Positions 1 to 10,894 of a stretch of 64,000 bases of DNA are shown here, one piece after another; position 1 is the first letter of the stretch, and each line of letters begins with the position of its first letter. Location: the NCBI RefSeq assembly GCF_963169125.1, contig NC_084801.1, positions 73,039,696 through 73,103,695 on the forward strand, given 5' to 3'. The notes under the pieces are model-generated. The model did no database searches, was not told the origin of the DNA, and saw nothing but the letters and a program-made list of their open reading frames with translations. Position numbers and translations under genes: made by a program. This stretch comes from Humulus lupulus (taxonomy: Eukaryota; Streptophyta; Magnoliopsida; Rosales; Cannabaceae).

Positions 1-657
1 TAACAAAACCAAACAATGACAAGCCTAAACCGAGTACCCCATATAACCCAGCTGCAATTTGTCTAAACCCCTTGCCAAATGACCATTTTACCCCTTCATC
101 AAAACCCTTTGCTAACTAAACCTCAAGGGCACTCTAGTCCTTCCACTTATATTTCAATTCTACCATTTTCCAACTAAACTTGTTACTCACAGCAGTAACT
201 AATGGTTACCCAGGTTACTCAATCACCAATAACCATTACCCGCTAAATCTCAATTTAACCATAACAATTCCCAAAGTACCCCTAGGCTCCTCCCGAGCCG
301 GGTATAAAATCCCGTTGTGACTTTTGAGTAAACTAGCTTTCTAGGACCGTCTCGGCACGTGCATCACAATAATAACACCACACACACTTGGTACAATTCA
401 CATAATACAATTATCACATATCAATGCAGTTATGCCCAACATGGCCAAAATTACAGTTATGCCCTTCTAACACGATCCGGGCCTACATGCATACTAATAT
501 ACATAGTCATGCATCTCAGATAAACAAATAGTCATATAACATGCTTTAAATCATAATCATGCATTTAACTCATCAAAGTCACACATAAATCCCATCATGC
601 CCTCCTTGCACGCTAATCAAGGCCCTTAAGCCTTATTAGAAAATTTGGGTCGTTACA
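1..657 (-). mobile_element. Chromovirus-type LTR, 5' part (runs off left edge)
   Basis: Read on the minus strand this begins TGTAACGACCC at 657 and follows the first 650 bp of the LTR at 4233 closely, including the GGCTTAAGGGCC block, the GGGCATGATGG block and the 'ggcccggatcgtgt' block. The left end lies outside the window, so a solo LTR cannot be told from the 3' LTR of a whole element. It abuts gag coding sequence at 658, so it inserted into the Tat-type element described next. No target duplication can be checked. Confidence 0.85.
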
Positions 658-752
658 GATGATTTCTACGAGCGAGCGCAAAAGTACATTCGTGTGGAGG
701 ATGGTCACGAGAACCTAAAAGCTGGAAAAGGCCCATCGCCCCCAAAACTTTC

Positions 753-2798
753 TGTAACGCCCTGGATAGCCAAGACCGTTACACTGTGTGTTTATAAAGT
801 GCCAGACTTGCTAACCAAGTCATTAAAGTAAAAACGTGTTACTGAAACAGTAGAGGAACTAGGGTTAAAAGTGTTTTGGTCTCAAAAGTTACATTTTCAT
901 TACTAAACATTGTTTCATTACATGGGATCCCAAAAATGACAGTTTCAAAGGTCATTTACAAAATTTACAAGGTTTAAATACATTAGCGGCCGTACTAAGG
1001 CAAAATGAGCAGTTAGGTAGTCTCTGTCCTGACACACTCCTCGACCATGGTGATCGAACGGCTGGCTATGTACATTACACCTCGGAGCTCTCCACCTCAG
1101 GCCCGGTCCTGCTTGCCATTGCCCTTACCTGCACCACGAAGCACCCGTGAGCCAAGGCCCAGCAAGAAAACACAGCTTCATCAGAGCATGAACAACTAGC
1201 AATCAAGTCATTTACTCATATAGCATCTCATAAACTTCAAGTATATCATCATCCAAGCATACCACATACTAAGGATTTCATCTCATAAAACATAATGCAC
1301 AGACGATAACCAGGGCTAGCGCCCACAGGCTGCTCCCTCTGTTATCCTAATGTTTCTGGCTCCCAGTGGCCAATTCGCGCCCCGTGCGCTAAAATCATGA
1401 ACGGTACTCTTACACCGCTTATACGTTTCCCTTGGCATAATACCAACGATGACACAATACAACTCTCGGGAGCACTTAGTCCCATTCACAACCATATATT
1501 CGGGTGCGGTTCTCTTACCTTTCAATTCACTGGTTTTCGATGCCACGTAGCCGCAAGCACGGTCCTCTACCCCGAGCCTCTCCAAAGTCCTAATCACAAC
1601 ACAAATAATATTCTTTGTCATTAACCAATCCAAGACTACCTTCCCGGTACCTAACCCACACTCTCGGAACCCCCAAAACCTTAGAACAACACCCCGGAGA
1701 CATCCCCCGAACCCCCGGGGCAAAGGCCTAAAATTGTCAAAAATAACACCCTGAAATTAGCCTTGTGCCGCGGCACCACATCCTTGTGCCGCGGCACCCA
1801 CCAGTCAGAGCCTCCAAGCCGCGGCACACAAAACCCGTGCCGCGGCACGCCTTCGTAGCCCAGAATTCTGGGTTTTTCCTTCGCATTTTCCCGAGCTCCA
1901 ACCTCTCCAATTCACCCCAAACTCCATCCTAAGGCCCAAAATCAACTCTAAACCTCTAACAAACCTCACAACAACCCAAAGACATCATGCCCAAGCTCAC
2001 TCACACCTTCAATCCTAAAATTCACTCTTGAATTTCACACTTAACAACTCAAACCAGAAAAATTATGAACAGCTTGAACTCAACCACAACTCACACTTCA
2101 AACTCCCTATACCTTAACAAAAACAAGCCTAATAAACATACAGAGACCTTACCTTAAGTGATGGGTTCAATCTCCAGCTCTTGAACTCCTTCCCCCTTGA
2201 TTTCCAATTCTCTGAGTATTCTTGGTCTAAGCCTGCTTGACAACTTCAATCACTCTTGATTCTCCTTCCAAAAGATAAATTCAGTCTCTCCCTTCTTCCT
2301 CTTAAGTTTGCTCTTCCTCTAGGTTTCTAATTTAAGCATAAACCCATCTCCCCAAATATAATACGTATATGATATTCCCCCTTCCGCTGATAATCATCCA
2401 TCCTACCAAATGTCTACTCTACCCTTCCACTAATAACCATTCCTAACCTAACCTCAAGGCCATACTTGTCTTTTCACTAGCTTTGCAATTCTACCACTTT
2501 CCCATAAAACCTGTTACTCTCTATGGTTACTAACAGTTACGCAGGTTACCAAATCACCAGTTACCACTATCTAGTTCCTAGGATCGTCTCGGCACGTGCA
2601 TCACATTGGTATCACAGCACCCACGTGGTACGATTCACACATCATAGTTATCACATAACATAATTCACACATTCATATAACATGCTTAAAATCATATTCA
2701 TACATCTTAATCATAATAATCACACATAATTCCCATCATGCCCTCCCGGCACACTAATCAAGGCCCTTAAGCCTTATTAGTGAATTTGGGTCGTTACA
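753..2798 (-). mobile_element. Solo chromovirus LTR, 2046 bp
   Basis: Both ends are canonical: TGTAACGCCC at 753 (the LTR end, read in reverse) and GGGTCGTTACA closing at 2798 (the LTR start, in reverse). Flanks are CTTTC (748-752) and CCTTC (2799-2803), a 5-bp target duplication with one mismatch. No internal domain is present, so it formed by LTR-LTR recombination. Removing it with one duplication copy rejoins an open gag frame, which independently confirms the boundaries. It is related to but clearly diverged from the LTRs at 4233 and 10895. The short ORFs at 1316-1723 and 1397-1624 lie inside it and are not genes. Confidence 0.9.
1763..1850. repeat. GC-rich palindrome cluster in LTR (GTGCCGCGGCAC)
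   Basis: The perfect 12-bp palindrome GTGCCGCGGCAC occurs at 1765-1776, 1786-1797 and 1837-1848, and a shortened copy with core GCCGCGGC lies near 1816-1828. The surrounding LTR is AT-richer. The cluster occupies the place where the LTRs at 4233, 10895 and 33767 carry an AGCGCT-based cluster: both sit upstream of a CCCGGGGGxTCGGG block in LTR orientation. Confidence 0.85.
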
Positions 2799-3906
2799 CC
2801 TTCAGTCCGGGATAACCAAAGCGATGCAAAGAAGAAGGGGGCTTATGAAGGAACGAGGGATGATCGACCCCAGAAGCACCAACGCTCTAATGAGTGCACA
2901 CAGAGCCCCTACACCTTTTACACTGACCTCACCCACGCGAGGGAAGATATTTTCATTACGAACGAAAATCAGGTCCCTTTCAATAGGCCCTCGCCGATAA
3001 AAAAAGATTGGTCTAAAAGAGACCCCAGCAAGTATTGCCAATATCAAAAGGATATCGGTCATACTACCGCGGAGTGCAATCATTTGAAGGTGGAAATTGA
3101 GGATCTCATCCACCGAGGACATTTGGGCAGGTATGTGCGCAAGGATAACTAGAGGCTAGAAGAAGGAGTGTCCCCATTGCGGGCACGAGGGGTGGCCCCA
3201 GAAGTGCAAGGAGAGGTTAGGACCATCTTTGGAGGACCAGGATTCAGAGGCGATTCAAGGAAAGGGCGAGATAGGTATGCCAAGTAGGCCCGACGAAGTC
3301 CACCACCTTGTGTTTTAAGTTTGGATCAGCACCCCCCCGAAGAGCTTCAAGGGCGAGTATGACTCAATAACTTTTACTGAAGAAGATGCGCAGGGGGTGC
3401 ATTTCCCTCATAATGACCCCCTGGTGTTAAGCGCCCAGCTTACTAACATGAGGGTACATCGGGTCATGGTGTATAACGGGAGCTCTATGGACATTTTGTA
3501 TCGACCGGCGCTGGAGAAGATGGGATTGAGCCTCCGTCACCTAAAGCCTTGCACTACGACTTTGTATGGGTTTACAGGAGATTCGATGCAACCCCTGGGG
3601 ACAATCGAATTAGTCCTTACCATGGGGGAGCAACCCAGGCAAACCACCGTAATGGCTAATTTTGTCGTGGTAGATTGCACCTTAGCCTTCAATGCGGTAT
3701 TAGGGAGACCCTCTCTAAGGGAATTGAAGGCGATAACTTATGTGTATCACCTAGCTATGAAATTCCCAACCCTTGGGGGAGTAGCATGCGTGAAAGGGGA
3801 GCAGAAGGAAGCGAGGGAACGCTATAACATGTCCCTCCGCGCAGCCACCAAACCATCTATACCAATGACAATGGCTATGTATGAAGGAGCGACCTACACA
3901 AGTTAG

Positions 3907-4232
3907 ATCCGCACAAGACCAGACCCATGGGTTACGAAGCCTCTCGAGAAGTGCTACCAGCAAGGCTTCGGCACTCAGTGCAAAAAGAAACTATGTTTAG
4001 TCTGTTCCACGTTGTTTTAGCTTAAGTAAGTAAGAATCAAAGAGGCTACCTAGGTAACCTCCTAATTAGATTTAACCCCTTTTATTTATAAAGTCGGCTG
4101 TAAACCGCATGCTATTAAAGAAATTGTTTGCAACTTCATATGTTGTTTTTCTTCGCTGCGCGAGCATCAGCCAAAGTGCCTGCCGAAATAAATTTCACCA
4201 AACACTTGGGGGGCAGGACAGGAGGCAAAAAC
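3907..4232 (+). other. Non-coding tail after protease, Tat element
   Basis: About 325 bp with no gene. It contains a G-run (CTTGGGGGGCAGG near 4205), which resembles sequence between the coding region and 3' parts of Tat elements. The segment continues at 13340 after the LARD insertion. No reverse transcriptase remnant is recognisable. Confidence 0.5.
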
Positions 4233-4249
4233 TGTAACGACCCAAAATA

Positions 4250-4278
4250 GCTAATAAGGCTTAAGGGCCTTGATTAGC
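4250..4278 (+). repeat. Imperfect inverted repeat near LTR start
   Basis: GCTAATAAGGC (4250-4260) pairs with GCCTTGATTAGC (4267-4278) except for one bulged base, with a six-base loop. The same structure occurs at the start of most chromovirus LTRs here. In the LTR at 753-2798 (positions 2753-2782) the outer pair G-C becomes A-T on both arms, a compensatory change. Function is unknown. Confidence 0.6.
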
Positions 4279-5457
4279 GTGCCAGGAGGGCATGATGGAA
4301 TTTATGTGTGATTATTTTATGAATTAAATGCATGGTTATGAGTTAAAGCATGTTATATGACTATTTGTTATCTGAGATGCATGACTATGTATATTAGTAT
4401 GCATGTAGGCCCGGATCGTGTTAGAAGGGCATAATTGTAATTTTGGCCATGTTGGGCATAACTGTATTGATATGTGTTGATTGTTGAGACCACAGTGGTA
4501 TGTGGGTGTATCTGTGCTTTGCGACTCGAGGCGATCCCAGTGAGCAGGCTAGCGGAAAGTCATGACGGGAATTTATACCCGGCTCGGGACGAGCCTGGGG
4601 GTATGAACAGGAATTCAGAGAATAGATTGGGATTTATTTTGATAATGGGGAATATTTTATTTGGTGGTTTATCAAGTGTTGGAAAGCAACGGGAAAATAT
4701 TAGGGACACTTGAGGATTAGCGGGAATTGGGTAAAATGACTAAAACGGCCCTATTGGGACAAAAGGATTTAGAGTTAATAGGAAGGGCATTTTGGTCATT
4801 TGGCTTTTAAAAATAGGTTTTATGAGGCTTTACACTTAGTGGATTTTGTAGAAAAGAGTATAGGCTGAAAAGAAAGAAAGAAAAAAAAAAGAAAGAAAGA
4901 AAGAGAGGAAAACAGATGGGTTTTGAAGGGATCGGTTTGGGGTTCTAGCACCTCTTCTCTTCAAATTTCTTGGGGCAAAGCTTAGTGGAGAGCAAGGATA
5001 GGCTGAGAATCAAGGATCTTGGGTTAGACTTGAAGATTTGGCAAGAACACATCAATGTTTGAGGTAAGTGTTAGAGATTTTCGGTTTTAAGGGTTTTGAT
5101 GGTTTGAGCTGTGTTTTGAGCTGAGTTAATGGGAATTTTAGGGATTTCTGGGCAAGCTTTGAGGGAGAGCAAGCTAAGGAGGCCTAGGGTTGAATCAAGG
5201 TCGAAATTTGCAGCAATGGTATGATTTCTAAGACTCTAACTTTGTGGTTTGCATGGATTTCTGGTTTAGGGTTGTTCATGGTAGATTTTGAGATTTGGGA
5301 TAAATTTTCTTGGGATTTGCGGATTTGGGATGCTTGGGATGAATGGAGAGTGATCATAAGATTGATTTTTGAGTTTGGTAAAGATTTGGGGAAGTTTGGT
5401 TTGAGATTGGTTGGAAGAAATCGCAGAAATGCGATTTTTGGATTTCTGGGCTGCAAC

Positions 5458-5570
5458 TAGCGCTACAGCGCTAGTCAGTGGGCACTGTAGCGCTAGTCCC
5501 TGTTTCTGGGGGGGTGCATTCTGCTTGTAGCGCTACAGCGCCCTCTTTAGAGGGCTGTAGCGCTGCACTG
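5458..5570. repeat. AGCGCT palindrome cluster, LARD 5' LTR
   Basis: Several AGCGCT palindromes occur as near-palindromic units such as TAGCGCTACAGCGCTAG and CTGTAGCGCTAG within about 113 bp. In the 3' LTR the same cluster (12120-12232) differs at two of its AGCGCT units, both more perfect there. Confidence 0.85.
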
Positions 5571-6281
5571 TTCACAGAGGGGAATTTTTGAGTTTTGATG
5601 AGGGATTTTGACCTAGGGTTCGGGGCTTGATTCCGCCACTTTGTTTTGGGGATTTAGGACTTCCCGGGGGCTCGGGATTGGTCCCGAGGCTAGGTATTCG
5701 GACTTGGGGTTCGATGTTGACTTTGACCTATGTTTGTGCCTAGGTGTGCGCTAAGGCTCGTGTGGGATCGTTCTCAAGGAGTCAGGTGATCTAAGCTATT
5801 GAAGGGAAAGGTAAGAAAACTATAACACCCGTAGGATAGGGCATGGGCCCATAGTGTGATTGCGGGGCACGGCCCTATATTGCATGTTGCATGATGAGAT
5901 GATTGCCGGGCATGGCCCTATATTTTGCATTACATGTTAGGGTGTAGATTTAAATAAATTGGCATATATTTGAATGTGCTTGATTTATGCTATATATGCT
6001 TGTAATGGAATGAACGGCAAGGGCCGAGTGCGGCGTAGGCCGGGTACGGCAATGGAGCCGGAAGTAACACCTAGCACATGGGATGCTATAGTCAGGGTGG
6101 GACCCAAGGGATACATGAGTTATCCTCGCAGTGAGAACCGATACCCCAGGGCTTTGGTAAGGTTTCTGGGGCGGCATGGCCGTGTTTGCTTAGTCTAATG
6201 ATTGACTTGTTTATTTGTGGATTATCTGTTATGATAAACTGTATACATTGCATATGTTATGTTCTGCATGAGTTTTCTTGC

Positions 6282-6295
6282 TGGGCTTCGGCTCA
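6282..6295 (+). other. Conserved LTR hairpin with UUCG/CUUG tetraloop
   Basis: TGGGC-TTCG-GCTCA would fold in sense RNA as a 5-bp stem (one G-U pair) closed by C(UUCG)G, an unusually stable tetraloop. Copies in LTR orientation: 12944-12957 and 35726-35739 (TTCG loop), 48638-48651 (TTCA loop), 1148-1161, 50352-50365 and 52356-52369 (CTTG loop), 55313-55326 (stem TGGGG/CCTCA, loop TTTG, closing pair changed from C-G to G-C). Only 58403-58416 has a broken stem. It lies roughly 370-400 bp before the LTR end where that end is intact, just before GCAGGTAAGG. Structure is inferred, not measured. Confidence 0.6.
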
Positions 6296-6675
6296 CGGGT
6301 GCTCTGTGTTGCAGGTAAGGGCAATGGCTGAGTCAACCAACCATGAGTACGGAGAGCGTGAAGCGACGTGTACATGTTCGGCCTGCCCGACTGTTTTGGT
6401 TGGGGGTTTATTTGAAAATGGCTGTAATAATCTATGATTTTGTAACTGATCAACTGTAAACTTATTTCAAGATGTAAATGGTTTTCAAACCTTATTTTGG
6501 GATCCCAATTGTCTATTACTAGAAGTTTTTATTTAGTCAACGCATTTTTAAAGATTACAGCCTTAACTTTTATTAGTCACACTTTTGCTTCAAAACCTCG
6601 GTTAGCGAGTTCATTGCACTGTTTTGTCTCAAAACTCACTTAGTAACGGCTCTAAGGAAGTAGGGCGTTACAACT

Positions 6676-6687
6676 TGGTATCAGAGC
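6676..6687 (+). other. Primer-binding site (initiator Met tRNA type)
   Basis: TGGTATCAGAGC starts three bases after the 5' LTR end. It is the usual plant primer site complementary to the 3' end of initiator methionine tRNA. It fixes the element's orientation as plus. Confidence 0.93.
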
Positions 6688-9600
6688 GAGCCAAGGTTTA
6701 TTGGTTCTGGAGATCGACCGAACATGTACGCTCGGTGTCAGTGACAAGCTCGACTCAGGGTTGGTTGGTATGATTAATTGACATGTCTGAATATATGTTT
6801 GAATGCCCTGTTTGCCTGCTTATTTTTATGGAGCATGAGGAATGAAGTGACATATGCATGAGATACTGATAGGGCCTGGCCCTTGACTATTGCATGTTGA
6901 GATTGATGCATGCTGAATAATACTATTATGCATATGGATGAATATTGGCATAATGGTTCGCATATTGAGTGTATGTGGTTAATTTTCTGAATTTATTCAT
7001 TAGTTATATCTGTTTATTTGCTTGTGTGAAGCATGTTGAGATCTGGGTATACTTAGTGATGATAGAATCTGGTAGCTAAATGTTGATCATTGTGATTTCG
7101 GCCTATTTATGCTTTTTGGGTGCATGATATCTGTGGTCGTTGGAATCTAGTTGTGGTTTGGTTCGGAGTATGAACCACGGAGCTCGGGAGTTGGTCAGCT
7201 TTGACAGGTGAACTCGTGTTGTTGTTTCCTAGAAGGGTTTGTGAACCTGGTATTGGATTGAAAGGGGGAAATTCTAGATATAAGTTGGAGTTGAGATCTC
7301 CAGTTATCCCTATTAGCAGCAGCAGAAAGTGACTAGTGTGTGAGTAGGCTGTGGGGTTTGTTAGTTGAGATGGGATAGAAGAACAGCGGATTTCTCTAGG
7401 GGGGAAATAGCTGATTTGGATGTTCTAACAGTAGGGTTGCCAGTGTTGGTTTACTGTGAGGTATGGACAGATAAGGGTACTGTATGAAAGGCTTAAAGGG
7501 TATTATCCTCGGGTGTTGAGGAGAGTACAGGTTGACAAGGAAATTATCAATAGACGGGCAGAGTTAATTCCACCCTTGGTTAAGAGGATGAGAGATCCTG
7601 ATTAGAGGGTTGTATTAAATGTTGAGGCAGAGAGATGCCTGGAATTGGTACTCGGGATGAGGTACTGACTCAATGGGTTGGGAGGAACCTAGTTGGTGAT
7701 TGATAAAAGAGGTTATAAGACATGATTTGAACCGTGGAGACGGGTGGACTTGTAAGTTTGGCTTGGACTGTTGGGGGTAAAAACAGTGTAGATCAATGGG
7801 TTTGGTGAATTGGATAATTCATTTGGGAATTTATACTGATGGATGTATTTGGAATTGATGGCGACCCATTTAAGGATTTGAGATATGGAATAGTCTAAGT
7901 AGTTTGGGCTGTTCTGATGTAAGGATTTATCGTCTGTACGTGGATGGCAGAGAGAGCCATGGGGTTCGAGGAACTGATGGTTGATGATTAGAGCACGAGT
8001 GCTAGAGCCGCAGGGGCAGTGCTTCCTTTGATGGAATTAGTAAGGAGAGAATTGTGATAATCGAGTTGAAGGGACCCCAGACAGTGCTTGGGCACCTAAT
8101 TTGAGATTTGAATGAAGCTTGATTGCTAAGGTGGTTGTCGAGCTGGCGACAGGAACCAGGGAGGTTAGTTAGTATGCGCATAGGGGAGAGGATGCCACCT
8201 AAGAGGAGGTCAGGTGAGGACTTCTACATAGAATGACTCGATATGTTGGGATGGATTTCCCATAGTGAGGGGACAGAGAACTGGAATGCATCGATACGTT
8301 CAAAGTTCGAGGCTGAGTCCTCAAGGATGAGTATTTAACTGGCGAGCTTATGCTTTGGGCATGTAGCGAACTAGAAGGGCTCGGTGTTGAGAATGTTCCG
8401 CGAGGGAGATGGACATAGAGAGGTTGCCTCAAAGGTGCCATTTGAGAGGCCGAGGACAGTAATACTTATTGAGAAGGAATTAGAAACTCTGGCAGATGGA
8501 TCGTTGAGGATTTCATCTGGAGTACGTAAAGGAGACAGAGCTGATCAGTGGGGAGATTATGCAAGTATGTAAAGAAAGATTTAGGGGATACTTCAAGGTC
8601 AGACTACAGATAGGATTGGTATAAGGAATGTTGTAAAAGACAGTTTTGGCCGATAGAAAGTCTATTGAAGCGATCGAAGGAATCTGAGCCTGGGTAGCCA
8701 GAGTGTTGTACTGCGGGGACTGTTAGCATCGCAGGGTTAGGACGAAAAAGTACAAAGGTTGGATACAAGGTGGGACGATGTCCCTAAGAATTGATCTATG
8801 ACCTGTTTATTACCAGTTGGAAACCAAGGAAAGAGACATTTCAGGAATTTTGTTTTGAACTGAGTAAAGTGTGAGGAGTTGGTAACAAAGATTCTAGATT
8901 TGGTTCAAGCTACGGCAGCACAGGTAAGTTCTTTAAGTAGAGAATACAAGAATGGTTCAGGAAAGTTCCCTTCAAGTTCACGAGCATTACATGTGGATTA
9001 CTCCCAGACGGAAATGGTGAGCAAGTGACTACGCGAAAGACGTTAGTACCCAGAAGGCAGAGTCTCAGGTAAGGTTCTACGGATTGTTAGTTTGAGCGTC
9101 ATCAGGAATACTCAGATTAGAGCTACAAGGAGAAAGGACAGACATGAGGAGATTTGATCTGAAGCCATAAAGAAGCTAATGAAGAACGTTTGAAGAACAG
9201 AAAGCCTAACAAGACTGGTAAGCGCGTCATCTATTGCATAAGCAACTCCAGAGACAACTACATCAGAGATGAAAAGAACAGTAAAACTTGAGGTTAGACA
9301 GACTGAGTGGTGTCAAATCAGAAAGAAATTCAGAAGACAAGGTAAGAATTGATTAATATCTGGTAATGCTGGAATGTGTGTGTGTTATGGTTAAGTTAAG
9401 AGTGGTGGCATAAAGGACCTGATCTATGGTAGGGTTATGGAAATGTGGGAGTGTATCACGAGTTGGGCACGCCCAGGAATAAACTGACGTGAGGATGGAT
9501 TGAACCTTGCGGGAGATGAAAGAATGGATCATGGTTGATATCCTTGGAGTGTTAAGTCGACTGTTGTGCAGGGCATGAGGTACGTGAGTGTTGGGTATTA

Positions 9601-10880
9601 GTAAGAAATATAGCATTGAGACACAGAGGTGGTGAAAGGTAACAGACGGATGATCAGTGTTTAAAATCCTCGAGGGAGCGAGGGGAGATATAATTGGAGG
9701 CGGAACTCCTAGTTGTGAGGTGTGTGTCGGTCAGGTAATGACGCCATAGATTGTAAGGGAGTGGTCAAGGCAACGACTGAGGTTGGCGTAACGTTAGTAG
9801 GTTTGAGTAGCTGGTGAGGGTCACTGAGCTATGGAATCCGAAGTGTCGGCTTGGGTCGAAGCAGGGAAGAACCCTGCTAAGGTGGTACAAGTTAGGATAC
9901 CAGGAATTGATAAAGGATCCAATTAGATTTGGTTTATGAATGAGAATTCTGAATGGACATTATTCCACCTCCTAGGGTACGTCGTACCGGGAGGGTCGAG
10001 CGGGTGCCGGAATATAGCGTTTTCCTTTGGACCTTGAGGGGTTAGGTGATGTGGTAGTGTATCATGGGAATAGACCACTTTAGACCTTGAGTAAATTGTT
10101 TGGACATGAAAAGTTTAACTCAGATTGAGGGAGTTAATGTTGTTGGGTCAAGTGAACTGGTTTCGAGATAGAACGTCGATGATGCTGAATTGAGCGCTGA
10201 GTATGCGAAAACTTGAGATTTTAAGGGAAGCGTTATCCCTGGTGAGATAGCCGTGGTGGCAAATGTTGGCGTCTTGTTAAAGTAACACGACATAGGACAT
10301 GGTAAGAGACGAAGGATAATGAATACTACGGTCTGGCTTTAGTTCAGAGAGAAAGCCAAAGAGATTGTTGGAACTCTTAAGGCAGGAGTGTCTGCCTATT
10401 TGAAAGGATAAAAGAGCTGATAAATTGCTAATTTATGAGGAAATAAAGTTCCGGAAGGAAAGAGTTGCGTCTCTGCGTAATAACAGACGAGGATCTGTAA
10501 GGTGTTCAGAGAGGGAAGGGAGAGTTCTGACTCTTAATTCACCTTAGCATTCCGAAGTTGTACTAAGGGTTAGGCCAGCGGGGCCTACAAGTTAGTCCCA
10601 CCTAGTAAAGGTAACGACGTTTGAGTATCTCTGGAATCAGGATTAAGACAATGAATTGGTCATTGTAACCTAGGCAGACCCTGGGCTTCGGCAGGGTTGC
10701 GGTGTAACGAGAGGCTATCGAGAGTATGGCTATTAGACAAGATCTTGTGGGGCAAGATTGTTACTCTTGTAAGAGTGTAGTTGGAAAGTAAAGTAAAGGC
10801 AGTGGGCCTTGAAAATTATGGTTAGAGTTGCGGGTTTACTGACTGATGTGTTGGATAAATTTCGAGGATGAAATTTTTAT

Positions 10881-10890
10881 AAGGAGGGGA
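10881..10890 (+). other. Polypurine tract of the LARD
   Basis: AAGGAGGGGA lies four bases before the 3' LTR start, the expected place for plus-strand DNA priming. The chromovirus at 28548 has the related GAGAAGGGGA at the same distance. Confidence 0.85.
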
Positions 10891-10894
10891 TAGT

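Larger units (their letters stand above)
658..3906 (+). pseudogene. Tat-type Ty3/gypsy gag-protease, interrupted and decayed
   Basis: Coding sequence at 658-752 continues at 2804 once the LTR at 753-2798 and one duplication copy are taken out, and stays open to a TAG near 3149. It holds the gag C-terminus with a Tat-style zinc motif near 3046-3090, of form C-x2-Q-x4-H-x4-C; the second ligand is normally H or C, so it looks damaged. A spacer with the family motif TIFGGPG (near 3220) follows in another frame, then a retropepsin domain open at 3397-3906. The protease site that should read DTGSS reads YNGSS (about 3472-3486), so the catalytic Asp is lost. The later hydrophobic LGRPSL motif is intact. 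No reverse transcriptase follows. Clade from recalled motifs: Tat likely, exact lineage unsure. Confidence 0.8.
4233..6672 (+). repeat. 5' LTR of the LARD
   Basis: It starts TGTAACGACCC and ends AGGGCGTTACA. Landmarks in order: an imperfect inverted repeat near the start (4250-4278), an A/G-rich stretch (4870-4912), a palindrome cluster (5458-5570), a GCCG-rich block (about 6013-6065) and a UUCG-type hairpin (6282-6295) followed by TTGCAGGTAAGGG, which resembles abutting splice acceptor and donor sites. Small ORFs at 4474, 5221, 5974 and 6186 recur in the 3' LTR only because the LTRs are near-identical. Confidence 0.93.
6673..10894 (+). mobile_element. LARD internal region, no recognisable coding
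   Basis: This 4.2-kb stretch has no reading frame over 90 codons and no retroelement domain that I can see on either strand. The plus strand is rich in G and A. A short start at 8192 (MPPKRRSG, then a stop after six more codons) is reminiscent of gypsy gag starts, and a frame near 7485-7600 is open for about 40 codons; neither is enough to call a gene. The last 40 bp (TTTCGAGGATGAAATTTTTA near 10860) match the end of the chromovirus interior at 33732, suggesting descent from a chromovirus. Confidence 0.8.

Noticed and set aside
2802..3122. 106-codon minus-strand frame
   Set aside because: It is the shadow of plus-strand gag, whose zinc motif and frame continuity across 753-2798 make the plus strand the real one.
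4474..6453. Small ORFs repeated at 11136-13115 with near-identical products
   Set aside because: They lie inside the two LTRs of one element; identity reflects LTR duplication at insertion, and no start context or family resemblance supports a protein.
7480..7600. About 40-codon open stretch in the LARD interior
   Set aside because: Short, ends in TAG, and resembles no retroelement domain I know; chance is sufficient.
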